Origin: Paenibacillus sp. USDA918EY
Lineage (GTDB): Bacteria; Bacillota; Bacilli; Paenibacillales; Paenibacillaceae
Direction: 5' to 3'
Length of the DNA: 64,000 nt
Assembly: GCF_009870825.1 (NCBI RefSeq)
Contig: NZ_WTWY01000007.1
Location: forward strand, 248,001-312,000
The notes beneath the pieces were generated by a model. The model saw only the letters and a list, made by a program, of their open reading frames with translations. It was not told the origin of the DNA and did no database searches. A program made the position numbers and the translations under genes. Positions 28,149 to 37,743 of this stretch are shown piece by piece. Each line of letters opens with the position of its first letter. Positions within the stretch are counted from its first letter, which is position 1.

Positions 28149-29114
28149 TTAAGCAAAATGGCATGCAACAAAATGATTTGGTTCGGCCTCTCGGAAAACC
28201 GGGTTTTCCTTTTTGCAAATATCGGAAGCTATAGGGCATCGCGTATGGAATTTGCATCCTGAAGGCGGATTCGCGGGGCTCGGGATGTCGCCCTGCAAAA
28301 CGATTCGCTCTCGCTTTAGCGTCGGATCCGGAATTGGGACCGCTGACAGTAGGGCTTTTGTATATGGATGCAACGGACTTGCGAACATCGCCTTTTTGTC
28401 CGCCATTTCCACCATGGAGCCCAAATACATGACGCCGATCCGGTTGCATAAATGCTCGACGACGCTCAGATCATGGGAGATGAACAGATATGTCAGCTGC
28501 CGTTCCCTCTGCAAATCGCTAAGAAGATTGATGATCTGCGCCTGAATGGAGACATCTAAGGCGGATACGGGTTCATCGGCGACGATGAAATCGGGATTTA
28601 GGATCAGCGCCCGTGCGATCCCGATCCGCTGCCTTTGCCCGCCCGAAAATTCGTGTGGAAAACGGTCGTAATGATAGCTCGCAAGCCCGCAGATCTCAAG
28701 CGTTTCGATCACTTTGTTCTTTAAGTCTTTTCGCTCGATCAGACCATGCTCGAGGAGCGCTTCCCCGATGGCCTCCCCGACCTTGATCCGTGGATTAAGC
28801 GAGCTGAACGGGTCCTGGAATACGATTTGCAGCTCCGGACGCAGCTCCCGCAGCTTGTTTTTGGGCAGCCCGAACAGGTCCTGGCCTTTAAATTTGACCT
28901 CGCCCGCCGTTTTTTCTTGCAATCGGAGAATCGTTCGGCCAATGGTGCTTTTCCCGCATCCGGATTCGCCCACCAGCCCGAAAGACTCGCCGCGCTCGAT
29001 ATCGAACGAAACGTCGTCTACCGCTTTAACGTGCCCGACGGTGCGCTGGAAAACGCCCCCGGTGATCGGAAAGTATTTTTTCAAGTTTCGGACTTCAATC
29101 AGCGGTTCGCCCAT
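28149..29114 (-). CDS. oligopeptide/dipeptide ABC transporter ATPase (OppF/DppF type), copy 2
   Basis: This 321-residue ATPase is similar in design to the one at 21427-22434: Walker [10 protein letters not shown], signature [12 protein letters not shown], Walker [14 protein letters not shown] and H-loop LFISHDLS. The C-terminal extension has GCKFHTRCP and IASDIC. It is the last gene of the second peptide operon, three bases downstream of the OppD-type gene. The moderate divergence from copy 1, together with identical operon order, suggests an old duplication or independent acquisition of related operons. Confidence 0.95.
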   Translation of the reverse strand: MGEPLIEVRNLKKYFPITGGVFQRTVGHVKAVDDVSFDIERGESFGLVGESGCGKSTIGRTILRLQEKTAGEVKFKGQDLFGLPKNKLRELRPELQIVFQDPFSSLNPRIKVGEAIGEALLEHGLIERKDLKNKVIETLEICGLASYHYDRFPHEFSGGQRQRIGIARALILNPDFIVADEPVSALDVSIQAQIINLLSDLQRERQLTYLFISHDLSVVEHLCNRIGVMYLGSMVEMADKKAMFASPLHPYTKALLSAVPIPDPTLKRERIVLQGDIPSPANPPSGCKFHTRCPIASDICKKENPVFREAEPNHFVACHFA

Positions 29115-29117
29115 CGC

Positions 29118-30101
29118 TTACCCTCTCCCCTCTTCCTCATAGAGCCAGCATGCCGTTTTGTGGCCCGATTCATGGGCGCGGAGAGGCGGCTCCTTCACTT
29201 TGCAGATATCCATGCAAAACTGGCAGCGGTCATGGAAGTGGCAGTTATTTCCGAGCTCGATCGGATTGGGCACCTGCCCCGGAATCGTATACAACCGTTC
29301 CTGTGATTGATTGATCACCGGTTTTGCTTTCAAAAGCCCTTGGGTATACGGATGTTTCGGGTTTTTAAACAACTCGATGACCGGCGCCTCTTCGATGACT
29401 TTCCCCGCGTACATCACCACGACGAAATCGGCCATTTCCGCAACGACGCCCAAATCATGGGTGATCAGCATAATGGACGTATTCAGTTTTTTCTTGATAT
29501 CCCGCATCAGATCGAGAATTTGAGCCTGAATCGTCACGTCCAGCGCCGTCGTTGGTTCGTCCGCGATGAGCAGCTTCGGATTGCAGCTAAGGGCGATGGC
29601 GATCATAATCCGCTGGCGCATCCCCCCGCTAAGCTCATGCGGATAAGCATGGAAAATATCCTCCGCCCTCGGGATCCCGACCAGATTGATCAGCTCAATC
29701 GCCCGTTTTTTCGCCGCCTTTCGGTCCAGCAGGAGATGGAGGATCAACGGTTCGGTAATCTGTTCGCCGATGGTAAGAACCGGGTTCAAGGACGACATCG
29801 GCTCCTGAAATATGATTGAGATTTCATTGCCGCGGATTCTTCTCATTTCATTATTGTTCATTTTCAGCAGGTCTTTGCCTTCAAAAACGATTTCCCCGCC
29901 GACAATGTTCCCCGGAGGGGATTCGACGAGCCGCATGAGCGACATGGCGGTTACGCTTTTGCCGCAGCCGGATTCGCCGACGACGCATAACGTCTCCCCT
30001 TCCCGAATCGTAAAACTGACATCATCGACCGCCTTGACGACGCCTGCGGAAGTTCGGAAATGAGTTTGTAAGTTTCGAAATTCAACCAGATTTTTCGCCA
30101 T
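29118..30101 (-). CDS. oligopeptide/dipeptide ABC transporter ATPase (OppD/DppD type), copy 2
   Basis: This 327-residue ATPase has Walker [10 protein letters not shown], signature [12 protein letters not shown] (with the normal Arg, unlike copy 1), Walker [13 protein letters not shown] and H-loop [14 protein letters not shown]. Its C-terminus carries the cysteine cluster [14 protein letters not shown] and a further Cys near the end, as in OppD proteins with an iron-sulfur site. It lies 11 bases after the permease gene and three before the OppF-type gene. Confidence 0.95.
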   Translation of the reverse strand: MAKNLVEFRNLQTHFRTSAGVVKAVDDVSFTIREGETLCVVGESGCGKSVTAMSLMRLVESPPGNIVGGEIVFEGKDLLKMNNNEMRRIRGNEISIIFQEPMSSLNPVLTIGEQITEPLILHLLLDRKAAKKRAIELINLVGIPRAEDIFHAYPHELSGGMRQRIMIAIALSCNPKLLIADEPTTALDVTIQAQILDLMRDIKKKLNTSIMLITHDLGVVAEMADFVVVMYAGKVIEEAPVIELFKNPKHPYTQGLLKAKPVINQSQERLYTIPGQVPNPIELGNNCHFHDRCQFCMDICKVKEPPLRAHESGHKTACWLYEEEGRG

Positions 30102-30112
30102 ATTCGAATCCC

Positions 30113-31039
30113 CTATTTTTTCGTTTTCGGATCTAAGGCATCCCTTAGCCCGTCGCCTATCAAGTTAATCGCTACGACCGTAATGAGAATGCACATGCCC
30201 GGAGGAATCCAGAGCCACGGTCTTTTTCTAAAAACAATCATATCATTGGCTGCTGAGATCATATTTCCCCATGAAGGTGTCGGAGGAACAACACCAAGCC
30301 CGAGATAGCTCAGCGCTGATTCATATAAAATAGCACCGGCCACTCCGAGTGTCGCAGATACGATGATAATAGGGATGGTGTTGGGAAGTAAATGCCGGAA
30401 AATCTTGCGTTTGTCACGAATTCCGAGAGCTTCTACGGCTTGCATATATTCCATCTCACGTAGTGCAAGGATTTGCCCCCGAACCAGACGGGATAAGCCG
30501 GTCCAACCCAAAACACCGATGATCAGCATCAGGAAATAAATCCGGTATTTCGGGTCGACTTTTAAGTCGGATAAGATAGCACCCAAAATAATCAAGAGCG
30601 GAATGGTCGGCATAGCCATAAAAATGTCGGCAATCCGCATAATGATCGTATCGGTAGCTTTTCGATAAAAACCTGCTAATGCGCCTAAAGTTGCACCAAT
30701 AATGACCGTGATAGACGTAGAAACGAGCCCTACCAGAAGCGAAATTCTGCCGGCGAGCAACATCCGCAGCAATACGTCGCGCCCGAGAGAGTCGGTACCC
30801 AGCCAATGCTCGCTGCTTGGCGGCTTATTTTTCATTTTTATTTGATATTGTAACAGGTTATACGGCGACAATAGCGGACCTATGATACAGAGCAAAACCA
30901 TAAACAACAATATAAAAAAACCGATAAGCGCTAATTTATTCCTGGTAAAACGGTGAAGTGCCATTCTCCACGGAGAAGCCGGAGCTTTTCGTCCCGTATT
31001 GGCCGCATGCTCCGCCTTGGTTACATTGATAACGGACAC
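30113..31039 (-). CDS. peptide ABC transporter permease (OppC/DppC type), copy 2
   Basis: This 308-residue permease has six predicted helices, the subfamily motif HWLGTDSLGRDVLLRML after the first helix, and the EAA loop MQAVEALGIRDKRKIFRHLLPN. The C-terminus ends DGLRDALDPKTKK, as in many OppC proteins. It is the second permease gene of the operon, 13 bases after the first. Confidence 0.95.
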   Translation of the reverse strand: MSVINVTKAEHAANTGRKAPASPWRMALHRFTRNKLALIGFFILLFMVLLCIIGPLLSPYNLLQYQIKMKNKPPSSEHWLGTDSLGRDVLLRMLLAGRISLLVGLVSTSITVIIGATLGALAGFYRKATDTIIMRIADIFMAMPTIPLLIILGAILSDLKVDPKYRIYFLMLIIGVLGWTGLSRLVRGQILALREMEYMQAVEALGIRDKRKIFRHLLPNTIPIIIVSATLGVAGAILYESALSYLGLGVVPPTPSWGNMISAANDMIVFRKRPWLWIPPGMCILITVVAINLIGDGLRDALDPKTKK

Positions 31040-31052
31040 GAGATCCCCCTCC

Positions 31053-32015
31053 TTACTTCAAACGAATTCTCGGATCTGCGATGCCGTACAGCACATCCGA
31101 CAGCAAATTGCCAAGCAGCGTCAGCATCGCGGTAAATATCGTAAAGCCAAGCATAAACGGATAATCCCGCATATTGATGGATTCAAGATAAACTTGACCA
31201 ATCCCCGGCCATATAAATACCTTCTCGAGAATGATTGCTCCCCCAAAAAGCGCAGGAAGTTCAAAGCCTAGTAGCGTTATCGCAGGCAGCATCGCGTTCC
31301 GCAAAGCATGTTTAAAAATAACAACCCGCTCATGAAGCCCTTTGGCCCGTGCCGTTCTAATGTAGTCCATATGGATAACTTCAAGCATGCTTGTTCTGAA
31401 ATAACGCGTTAAGCTGCCGGTGCTAAGCATCGTCAAAACAATGATGGGCAAAATGGCATGACTAATCACGTCCTTGATATAAGCCCAGCCTTCGGCATTC
31501 AGGCCAGCGGTTGTCATGCCGCCGACAGGGACCAGATTAAATTGTAAAGCAAGAACTTTGATCAGCATCAGCCCTAAAAAAAACGACGGAAGTGACATAA
31601 ATAAAAATATGAGTAGGGTGACAATTTTATCAAACAGGGAGTATTGATACTTGGCCGAAAATACGCCAGCGAATATCGCAATAACCCAGCTTAATATCAT
31701 GGTAAAAAAAGCTATAATAAACGAATTCCACACATAGTTGTTTATAACATTGGTCACAGGTTCCTTATGTACAAGCGAGTCTCCCATATTGCCCTTTAGC
31801 ATATTTCCTGCCCAGGTAAAGTATCTCTGCACCGCCGGCTGATCCAGCCCGTAAATCTGGCGCAGCTGCTCGGCCTTCTCCCGGGTCATCGTCGGGCTGT
31901 CCTGCGCAGTGATATAATCTCCGGGCACAAGCGCAGAGATCGCGAAAATAATAATCGATATCCCGATCAATGTCGGGATCATCTGCAGAAGTCTGCGGAT
32001 AATGTATTGTTTCAT
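31053..32015 (-). CDS. peptide ABC transporter permease (OppB/DppB type), copy 2
   Basis: This 320-residue permease begins MKQYIIRRLLQMIPTLIGIS, typical of DppB/OppB. It has the RTARAKGLHERVVIFKHALRN transport loop and a C-terminal end ADPRIRLK. The start at 32015 is preferred to the upstream frame at 32036 because GGGAGGAATCGGT immediately precedes it. It follows the binding-protein gene after a stem-loop at 32047-32078. Confidence 0.95.
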   Translation of the reverse strand: MKQYIIRRLLQMIPTLIGISIIIFAISALVPGDYITAQDSPTMTREKAEQLRQIYGLDQPAVQRYFTWAGNMLKGNMGDSLVHKEPVTNVINNYVWNSFIIAFFTMILSWVIAIFAGVFSAKYQYSLFDKIVTLLIFLFMSLPSFFLGLMLIKVLALQFNLVPVGGMTTAGLNAEGWAYIKDVISHAILPIIVLTMLSTGSLTRYFRTSMLEVIHMDYIRTARAKGLHERVVIFKHALRNAMLPAITLLGFELPALFGGAIILEKVFIWPGIGQVYLESINMRDYPFMLGFTIFTAMLTLLGNLLSDVLYGIADPRIRLK

Positions 32016-32046
32016 ACCGATTCCTCCCGGCTTCATAAGCGGACAT

Positions 32047-32078
32047 GCTCAGCCCCCGAACCTCTCCGGGAGCTGAGC
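32047..32078 (-). other. intercistronic stem-loop after the second peptide-binding protein gene
   Basis: GCTCAGC-N-CCCGG pairs with CGGGGGCTGAGC around a 7-base loop. There is no T-tract on either side, so it is more likely an mRNA-stabilising or processing hairpin than a terminator. It occupies the same position as the attenuator of the first opp operon. Confidence 0.6.
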
Positions 32079-32094
32079 ACCTAAATTTGATCGA

Positions 32095-33903
32095 TTATTG
32101 CGGAATTTCCACGTTATACAATCCATATGAGAAATCTTTGTAAGGAGCCAGATCAAAGCCTTTCACCCGTGCGTTTATTGGCCACATATCTCTTCTTTGG
32201 TACATAAAGATGCATGGTAGATCATTATTGATCTCTTGATACATCTCTTTGTATAATTCTTTACGTTTGTTTAGATCGAGTTCCTTTCTCGCCTTTTCCA
32301 TCAAGTCGTCAACCTTTTTATTGGAGTAACCTGATTTATTCTGAGCACCGTTCGTGATATACACCGTCGTATCCGGATCCGCCGTTAGCCCCCATGCGGC
32401 AAAGAACATATCGTAATTGCCTTTATCCTTTTTATCCATGACGGCATTAAAATCGAGCGTTTCGGAAACAAGATCAATGCCAAGCTCTTTATAGTTTTGG
32501 GCCATAATCGGTAAGAGAGCGTTTACAACAGTATTATCGGCCGTAGCGGAGAAATTGACTTTGAACTTCTCTCCGTCTTTCTCACGGATTCCGTCGGAGC
32601 CAACCTTCCAGCCGGCTTCATCGAGCAACTGTTTTGCCTTATCCATGTTGAATTCATAGGGGTTAATATTTTCATTCGTATATGCCCAAGATACTTTGGA
32701 CTGTGGAATATTGATGACATCAGCATATTTGCCATATACAGCTTCAACGATTTCTTTACGATTCAGGCCATAGGTGAGCGCTTGACGCACCTTCACATCC
32801 TGGAATCGCTTCTGTTTGATGTTGAACGCGATATATCCATACCCGTTGGTAGGGTAAATATTGATATCAAGGAACCCGTAGGACTTCAGTTCGTCTACGT
32901 TATCCTCGCTTACCGTGATCATATCCATGTCGGTTTCACCCGATTGCAGCATCGCCATATTAGTTTCACTCGTTGTGGTTTTGAACACGACATTTTTAAC
33001 TTTCGGAGCGCCTTTGAAGTAGTTCGGATTGGCCGTCAAATCCACCTCTTGGCCTGGGGCAAACTTGGTCAGCACATATTGGCCGCTGCCAATCGGCTTA
33101 GTGTTTAAGGCTTTGATCGATTCAAGATTGCCCTGTTTATAGCCCTTGCCATAATAAGATTCCGGTACCATCCAAACTGTGCCAAGGTTGTCTTTCGTCA
33201 CGGCTTGTGGCTCCAATACAGTCACTTCAATGGTATTATCGTCTATGACTTTAAGCCCTGAAATTTCCTTGGCCTTGCCGTCGTGGTATTCCTGCGCCCC
33301 TTTAATTTTTGTGCTCATCATGTCGGACGGGCCATCATATGCTCCATCACACAATACCTTTATGGCAAAAACATAATCTTTAACGGTCATCGGCGTCCCG
33401 TCGCTATATTTAATGCCTGGCTTCAAGTGGAACGTGTATACTAAACCGTCATCGGACACATCAACCTTTTCAGCCAGCGAATTTCCATATGTCCCGTCTT
33501 TTTGAACCTCCGTAAAACTGTCGAACAATGCTTTCAGTACGTACTGGTCATAGGCCGTCTCCCCATAAAACGGGTTAAATATTCCTTTCGGGGCGCTCAT
33601 GCCCACAATCAACGTATCCTTACGATTCATTGCCGCCGCCGGGCTGGAAGCCGGATCCGTCGCCGGGAAGATGCCGTCGTTTTGATCGGTTGCAGCCGCA
33701 TCATCCTTTTTGGTGTCGTCGGTTTTTGCGGTATCGTCTGTTTTTGCTGTATCGTCTTTCTTTTGCGAGTCGTCGGTTTTATTTTGGTCTCCTTGCTCTG
33801 TTGGCGCAGGGTCTGCAGCTTTCTTATCACCGCCTCCACATCCAGCCAAGAGTCCGCCAAACATCGTAAGCGTCAATAGGAATATCGAAAGCTTTCTCTT
33901 CAA
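32095..33903 (-). CDS. peptide-binding lipoprotein (SBP family 5), copy 2
   Basis: This 602-residue lipoprotein has a signal peptide starting LKRKLSIFLLTLTMFGG and lipobox LLAGC. A repetitive Asp/Thr/Lys linker made of TDDTAK-type units tethers the family 5 binding domain (from about 90). The TTG at 33903 is chosen as start because AAGGGGGAT lies at the right distance; a longer frame to 34008 has no signal-like start. Binding-domain features include YTFHLKPGIKYSDGTPMTVKD and VRQALTYGLNRKEIVEAVYG. It supplies the copy 2 permeases. The leader is about 215 bases. Confidence 0.94.
   Translation of the reverse strand: MKRKLSIFLLTLTMFGGLLAGCGGGDKKAADPAPTEQGDQNKTDDSQKKDDTAKTDDTAKTDDTKKDDAAATDQNDGIFPATDPASSPAAAMNRKDTLIVGMSAPKGIFNPFYGETAYDQYVLKALFDSFTEVQKDGTYGNSLAEKVDVSDDGLVYTFHLKPGIKYSDGTPMTVKDYVFAIKVLCDGAYDGPSDMMSTKIKGAQEYHDGKAKEISGLKVIDDNTIEVTVLEPQAVTKDNLGTVWMVPESYYGKGYKQGNLESIKALNTKPIGSGQYVLTKFAPGQEVDLTANPNYFKGAPKVKNVVFKTTTSETNMAMLQSGETDMDMITVSEDNVDELKSYGFLDINIYPTNGYGYIAFNIKQKRFQDVKVRQALTYGLNRKEIVEAVYGKYADVINIPQSKVSWAYTNENINPYEFNMDKAKQLLDEAGWKVGSDGIREKDGEKFKVNFSATADNTVVNALLPIMAQNYKELGIDLVSETLDFNAVMDKKDKGNYDMFFAAWGLTADPDTTVYITNGAQNKSGYSNKKVDDLMEKARKELDLNKRKELYKEMYQEINNDLPCIFMYQRRDMWPINARVKGFDLAPYKDFSYGLYNVEIPQ
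33718..33789 (-). repeat. four 18-bp degenerate tandem repeats in the lipoprotein linker
   Basis: The plus strand shows units starting at 33718, 33736, 33754 and 33772. The first two are nearly identical (GTCGGTTTTTGCGGTATC and GTCTGTTTTTGCTGTATC) and the others are degenerate. They encode TDDTAK-type hexapeptides between the lipid anchor and the binding domain. Copy number could vary between strains. Confidence 0.7.
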
Positions 33904-34026
33904 AATAAAATCCCCCTTAGATTTAATAAAACTCCAAAAATACGGATACTCCAAACGAAACGCGCAATCACTCCTTCTCGGGTTTTGAATCACTTCTGCC
34001 GCCGGCACGAGACGCCAACTTGCAAT

Positions 34027-34058
34027 AAAGCATTAATGCTTTAAATGACCGTTGGTCA
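34027..34058 (-). promoter_or_regulatory. paired palindromes downstream of promoter, copy 2 (putative operator)
   Basis: AAAGCATTAATGCTTT (34027-34042) and TGACC-N3-GGTCA (34046-34058). The AAA spacer and flanks are identical to the pair at 27569-27600; the two blocks differ only in the centre of the second dyad. Conservation between the two leaders exceeds that of the surrounding DNA. Confidence 0.6.
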
Positions 34059-34125
34059 ATTGCATCCGACGAGTATGTAAGGAACAAATTACGACTGGTA
34101 ATTATTCCTTGTAAATTTAATGTAA

Positions 34126-34154
34126 ATGATACGTGCAAATCTAACCTCAGTCAA
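34126..34154 (-). promoter_or_regulatory. sigma-A promoter of the second oligopeptide operon
   Basis: TTGACT (34149-34154) and TATCAT (34126-34131) with a 17-base spacer on the minus strand. It closely resembles the promoter of the first opp operon. Confidence 0.75.
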
Positions 34155-34408
34155 CAACTTTTTTAGTCGTTTATCCTTGTTTTTTTGAACGTCCATAAAT
34201 CCTTATATAACTGGGTTTTAAGCAAAAATAGCAGGTCGTTTTTTGTCGTTTTTTTAACGTTCAAGTCGAAGGAGAGAAACTGTTGAAAATGCGGGTTTAG
34301 GAGGAGGAAAAGTAGAGATGCGCCAAATATTATCTGCAAGATTTTAATTTGGGATGGGAATATTGTGCAATTAGCACAACACGCTCTGACGAATCATGTT
34401 GGAAAAAG

Positions 34409-34443
34409 CAAAAAAGGAGGACCCGGATAATCCGCGGCCCTCT
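34409..34443 (-). terminator. terminator of the mannoside-utilisation operon
   Basis: On the minus strand GAGGG-CC-GCGGAT pairs with ATCCGG-GT-CCTCC, and a T6 run follows. It lies just after the stop of the GH38 gene and just upstream of the second opp promoter region. Confidence 0.7.
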
Positions 34444-34456
34444 TTCCCCGTTCATA

Positions 34457-37201
34457 TTAACGTTTGATACCAATGGATACAATCTCGCATGGTCCTGCGA
34501 CAAGCTCGGCACGATCGGATACCGCGGTCAACTTATCGCCGGTTTCCTCTTCGAGGATCGTCGTCTTGTACGCCGAAGCCGCGCCTTGCGCAAGTTCGAG
34601 CTGCAGATCCGCTGCTTCGCGTTTCATGTTGTACCAGCGCAGAATGTCGTCTCCGGTCTGCTCGCTGACCTTCCATGCCGAAAATGCCAAGCCGTTGTCC
34701 GCTTCCCATGCGTATGGCGCATGGACGGCGGTGATGCTGCCTTCATGCAGCCCCGTCTGCGCAACCGTCCAAGGAATCTGGAACTGATACGCTTCCCGGT
34801 ACGCGCCCGATTCGATGCCATCGCCGTTATGAGGGATGATTTCGAGGTGGACGGTATGCTCGCCGAGGCATTGCGCTTCAGGCGTAGGGAAATGACCCCA
34901 GTCGCCAAGCTCGCCGACGGAACGAAGCAGCGTTACGGCGATCGTGTTGCGTCCGTCGCGCAGAACCTCGTATTCGTTCAGCCCGCGGTTTGCGACCGTC
35001 AAGCCGGCGCCGGCGCCGCTGACGTCAACAAAAGCCTGCTGGTGCTGCGTATTGCTTGGGTTCTGCCATTCCTTCGCAGGTTCGACATCGCGAACGGCCA
35101 CTTCGAACATCGAGTCGACTTGGTACTTGGAAGCTTCGATGTCGGTAGGCATGAGCATGCGCACGCGATGGTCCTTCGCCTGGTTGTTGAAGCTGGCTTC
35201 GATTTGAACGCCCTGTCCTTCCCGCTCCAGGCTGACGAGCGTGCGGATTTTCATCGGAACGGTTTCTTTGACGCGCTGCGCTTTGCGCACAGGGTAATAA
35301 ATCAGCTCGACCTGTTCCTGGTCCAGAAGTTTCTCGGCGGACGCCGGGATTTCCCAATCATGCACGATTTCGAGCACGGCGCGGTAAGGCGTGTCTTCCA
35401 CGACGCGGATGGAAGCCGTCAGATCTTTTGTCGTCAGCGCTTCTTCCCCTTCCGGCTGCTTGTACATGTACTCATTGCCGATATCGCCGGTATCTTCGTA
35501 GATCATCAGATCGTTAAACACGCGGCCGGTGCGTTTGTCCGTAATCGTCAGGCTGCCGTTCGAAGCTGCTTCCACGCGTAGGATGCCGTTTTCGATGACA
35601 TTCCCGTCTTTAACGAGAGAATCCTTTTGCACCTGAAGCCCTTTTGCGGCTTCTCCGGCCACAAGCGCGTATGCCTTCAGGCCAAGTGCAGGAATGCGGT
35701 CTGCCTCAAACGTAATGCGGACGGCGCGGGCCATATATGGCTGACGGAACTTATCGTCCGGCAGGTCGTAACCGAAACGGAGGCCCAGATCCTCGAGGCT
35801 GAATGCCGCCGGGTTGCCGTTTGCGTCCACGACAGCGCGCAGGCCAAGATCAAAATCCTTCATTTGGCTTCTCATGTCTTCAAAAGAGTGACCTTCGCGG
35901 AAGTATACGCGTTTCACTTCCAGATCGACGGACACGGTGCCGCTGCGTTTCCAGCCGGTGGTATTAAACACGACAAACGGAACCGCCTCTTCCCCATAGC
36001 TGCCGAATACGGACGTGTTGACCGCATCGGCTACCGCCTGCTTGCTCTCGTCGATGATCGATTCGGCGACGTCGCGGCTTTTCGCAAAACGGGTCACCAT
36101 TTCGCGATGGACCTCGTCCACGCTGCAGCCGCAGATGCTGTCATGCGGATGGTTTTGCATCAACGTTTTCCATGCGTAAGTCAAAAGGTCATGCGGGTAC
36201 TCCTGGCCTGCCAGACGCGCGTATGTGGCCAGCGGCTCCGCTACTTTTTCCAAAATCGTCTGCCCAAGCTGGTTCATCTGCTTCAAATAAACGCGCGAGG
36301 AGGCGGTGTTGACAAGCGTTCCCCAGCCGTCGGTGCGCTGGCTGCGAAGCTCGCCGCGAACGACGGAAAGCTCGCCTTCCTTCGCTTTTTTCACGGCTTC
36401 AAGGTATTTAGGGAAATTGGAGTGCACGAACTCCGTATCCGGGTACAGCTTCCGGGCTGTCTCGAGCGCCTCCGCCAGATCGGTTTGGATCGGCTGGTGG
36501 TCGCAGCCGTTCATGTACAGAAGCTCAGGCGTCGAAGCGTATTTCTCGGCGTCGGCCAGCTTTCTGTCCCAGAATTCTTTGGCTTCCTCCGGATCAACCG
36601 GAACTTCGTTGCCGTTGCTGTACCAGTTGGCGAACAGGATGCCCAGCACTCTGGAGCCGTCCGGCCCTTCCCAGATCAGCTCGGAGAACGAAGATTCATA
36701 ATCCGAATCGGCTACCGTATTGTTGAAGCCCGTCGGCTTCACGCCGCGGCCGAACACTGCATTGTCGATGCCGGACTGGCGCATCAGCTGCGGCGTTTGC
36801 CCTACCAGGCCGAAGGTGTCCGGGAAATATCCGATTTTGGAAATTTGACCGTAACGCGCGGCGTCCTTATGGCCGACCTGCATGTTGCGGATGTTCGCTT
36901 CGCCGCTCGTCAGGAACGCATCCTGCAGAATATACCACGGGCCGATGAAAATACGGCCTTCGCGGATGTATTTTTCCAGGCGCTCCTTTTGCTCCGGACG
37001 AACCTGCAGGTAGTCTTCCAAAATAATCGTTTGGCCGTCCAAATAAAAGCTTTTGTATTCCGTATCCTTTTCCAGCGTATCCATCAGTACGTCCATGAGG
37101 CGGATCAGGCGCATGTGGTGTTTTTCATACGGCAAATACCATTCACGGTCCCAGTGGGTATGCGAAATGATATGCGCGGTTCGTTTTGGTTGTGAAGTCA
37201 T
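34457..37201 (-). CDS. alpha-mannosidase, glycoside hydrolase family 38 (first copy)
   Basis: This cytoplasmic retaining alpha-mannosidase of 914 residues has no signal peptide. The N-terminal catalytic domain carries the zinc ligands in HTHWD (His14, His16, Asp18) and the nucleophile Asp128 in GYFPDTFGLVGQ; ICGCSVDEVHREM contains a further conserved segment (HDSICG). A central helical domain and large beta-sandwich domains fill the C-terminal half. The length and the short N-terminus resemble the MngB-type bacterial branch. The start at 37201 (ATG) is supported by AGGGGATTGA; a TTG three codons earlier is too close to that site. It is the last gene of the island, about 540 bases after the previous one, with a possible promoter of its own near 37474. 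Confidence 0.93.
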   Translation of the reverse strand: MTSQPKRTAHIISHTHWDREWYLPYEKHHMRLIRLMDVLMDTLEKDTEYKSFYLDGQTIILEDYLQVRPEQKERLEKYIREGRIFIGPWYILQDAFLTSGEANIRNMQVGHKDAARYGQISKIGYFPDTFGLVGQTPQLMRQSGIDNAVFGRGVKPTGFNNTVADSDYESSFSELIWEGPDGSRVLGILFANWYSNGNEVPVDPEEAKEFWDRKLADAEKYASTPELLYMNGCDHQPIQTDLAEALETARKLYPDTEFVHSNFPKYLEAVKKAKEGELSVVRGELRSQRTDGWGTLVNTASSRVYLKQMNQLGQTILEKVAEPLATYARLAGQEYPHDLLTYAWKTLMQNHPHDSICGCSVDEVHREMVTRFAKSRDVAESIIDESKQAVADAVNTSVFGSYGEEAVPFVVFNTTGWKRSGTVSVDLEVKRVYFREGHSFEDMRSQMKDFDLGLRAVVDANGNPAAFSLEDLGLRFGYDLPDDKFRQPYMARAVRITFEADRIPALGLKAYALVAGEAAKGLQVQKDSLVKDGNVIENGILRVEAASNGSLTITDKRTGRVFNDLMIYEDTGDIGNEYMYKQPEGEEALTTKDLTASIRVVEDTPYRAVLEIVHDWEIPASAEKLLDQEQVELIYYPVRKAQRVKETVPMKIRTLVSLEREGQGVQIEASFNNQAKDHRVRMLMPTDIEASKYQVDSMFEVAVRDVEPAKEWQNPSNTQHQQAFVDVSGAGAGLTVANRGLNEYEVLRDGRNTIAVTLLRSVGELGDWGHFPTPEAQCLGEHTVHLEIIPHNGDGIESGAYREAYQFQIPWTVAQTGLHEGSITAVHAPYAWEADNGLAFSAWKVSEQTGDDILRWYNMKREAADLQLELAQGAASAYKTTILEEETGDKLTAVSDRAELVAGPCEIVSIGIKR

Positions 37202-37340
37202 GAAAGTCAATCCCCTTTTCTGTAAGTCCGTGCCTGCCGCTTTCGGCGGCCAACCGGTCGAGGAATCCCCGTAGTGAGATCATATGCTTGCCCAATATAC
37301 GTTTCGTTTGCTACTGATGCTTGCATTATCGGCTTCTTTC

Positions 37341-37368
37341 GGACAAACCGGAAGCCTTCCGTTTGTCC
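37341..37368. repeat. inverted repeat upstream of the distal GH38 gene
   Basis: GGACAAACCGGAA and TTCCGTTTGTCC form a 12-bp stem with one bulged base around three bases. With no T-tract it is more likely an operator or mRNA structure than a terminator. It lies about 140-170 bases before the GH38 start, downstream of the candidate -10. Confidence 0.5.
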
Positions 37369-37614
37369 ATTCCACACGAACAATGACAGGTTATGCTCTA
37401 TATCACAAATTAGGGAGTGATTCCCTTTTTTTATTCGAGTCCAATTGATTTTCATCGTCTTGCCACGTCACATATTATACTTAAATATGTCCTCATCGTA
37501 TATAGAAACCTGCGATTTTTCGCAAAATGTTCTTCTTGGATACGTCCATCCCCCAGGCGGCGTTTCATAAGGACACGCTGGGTTCCAGCTTTAAGCCGTT
37601 AAAACGGGATGAAG

Positions 37615-37645
37615 AACAACTGTCCGCCATATGAGGACAGTTGTT
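37615..37645. terminator. possible terminator after the clan GH-A hydrolase gene
   Basis: The 11-bp perfect stem AACAACTGTCC/GGACAGTTGTT has a 9-base loop. The T-rich tail is better on the plus strand (TTTCATTTTT) than on the minus strand, so it may terminate weakly. It lies about 100 bases after the hydrolase stop. Confidence 0.45.
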
Positions 37646-37743
37646 TCATTTTTGAAAGCCTCGCCGGCCGCCGCAAAAAGCTCAATTCATCTTCATCCGC
37701 CAGCTTAAGAGCGAGGCTTTCTTATCCCAAAGCGTTTCTAAGC

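Larger units (their letters stand above)
37202..37743. other. non-coding interval before the distal GH38 gene
   Basis: About 540 bases. It holds a perfect minus-strand TATAAT (37474-37479) without a good -35, a near-perfect inverted repeat at 37341-37368 and an 11-bp hairpin at 37615-37645. A minus-strand frame of 82 codons (37207-37455) starts soon after the TATAAT and ends just before the GH38 gene. It has no clear binding site or recognisable domain and is not called as a gene. Confidence 0.4.
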
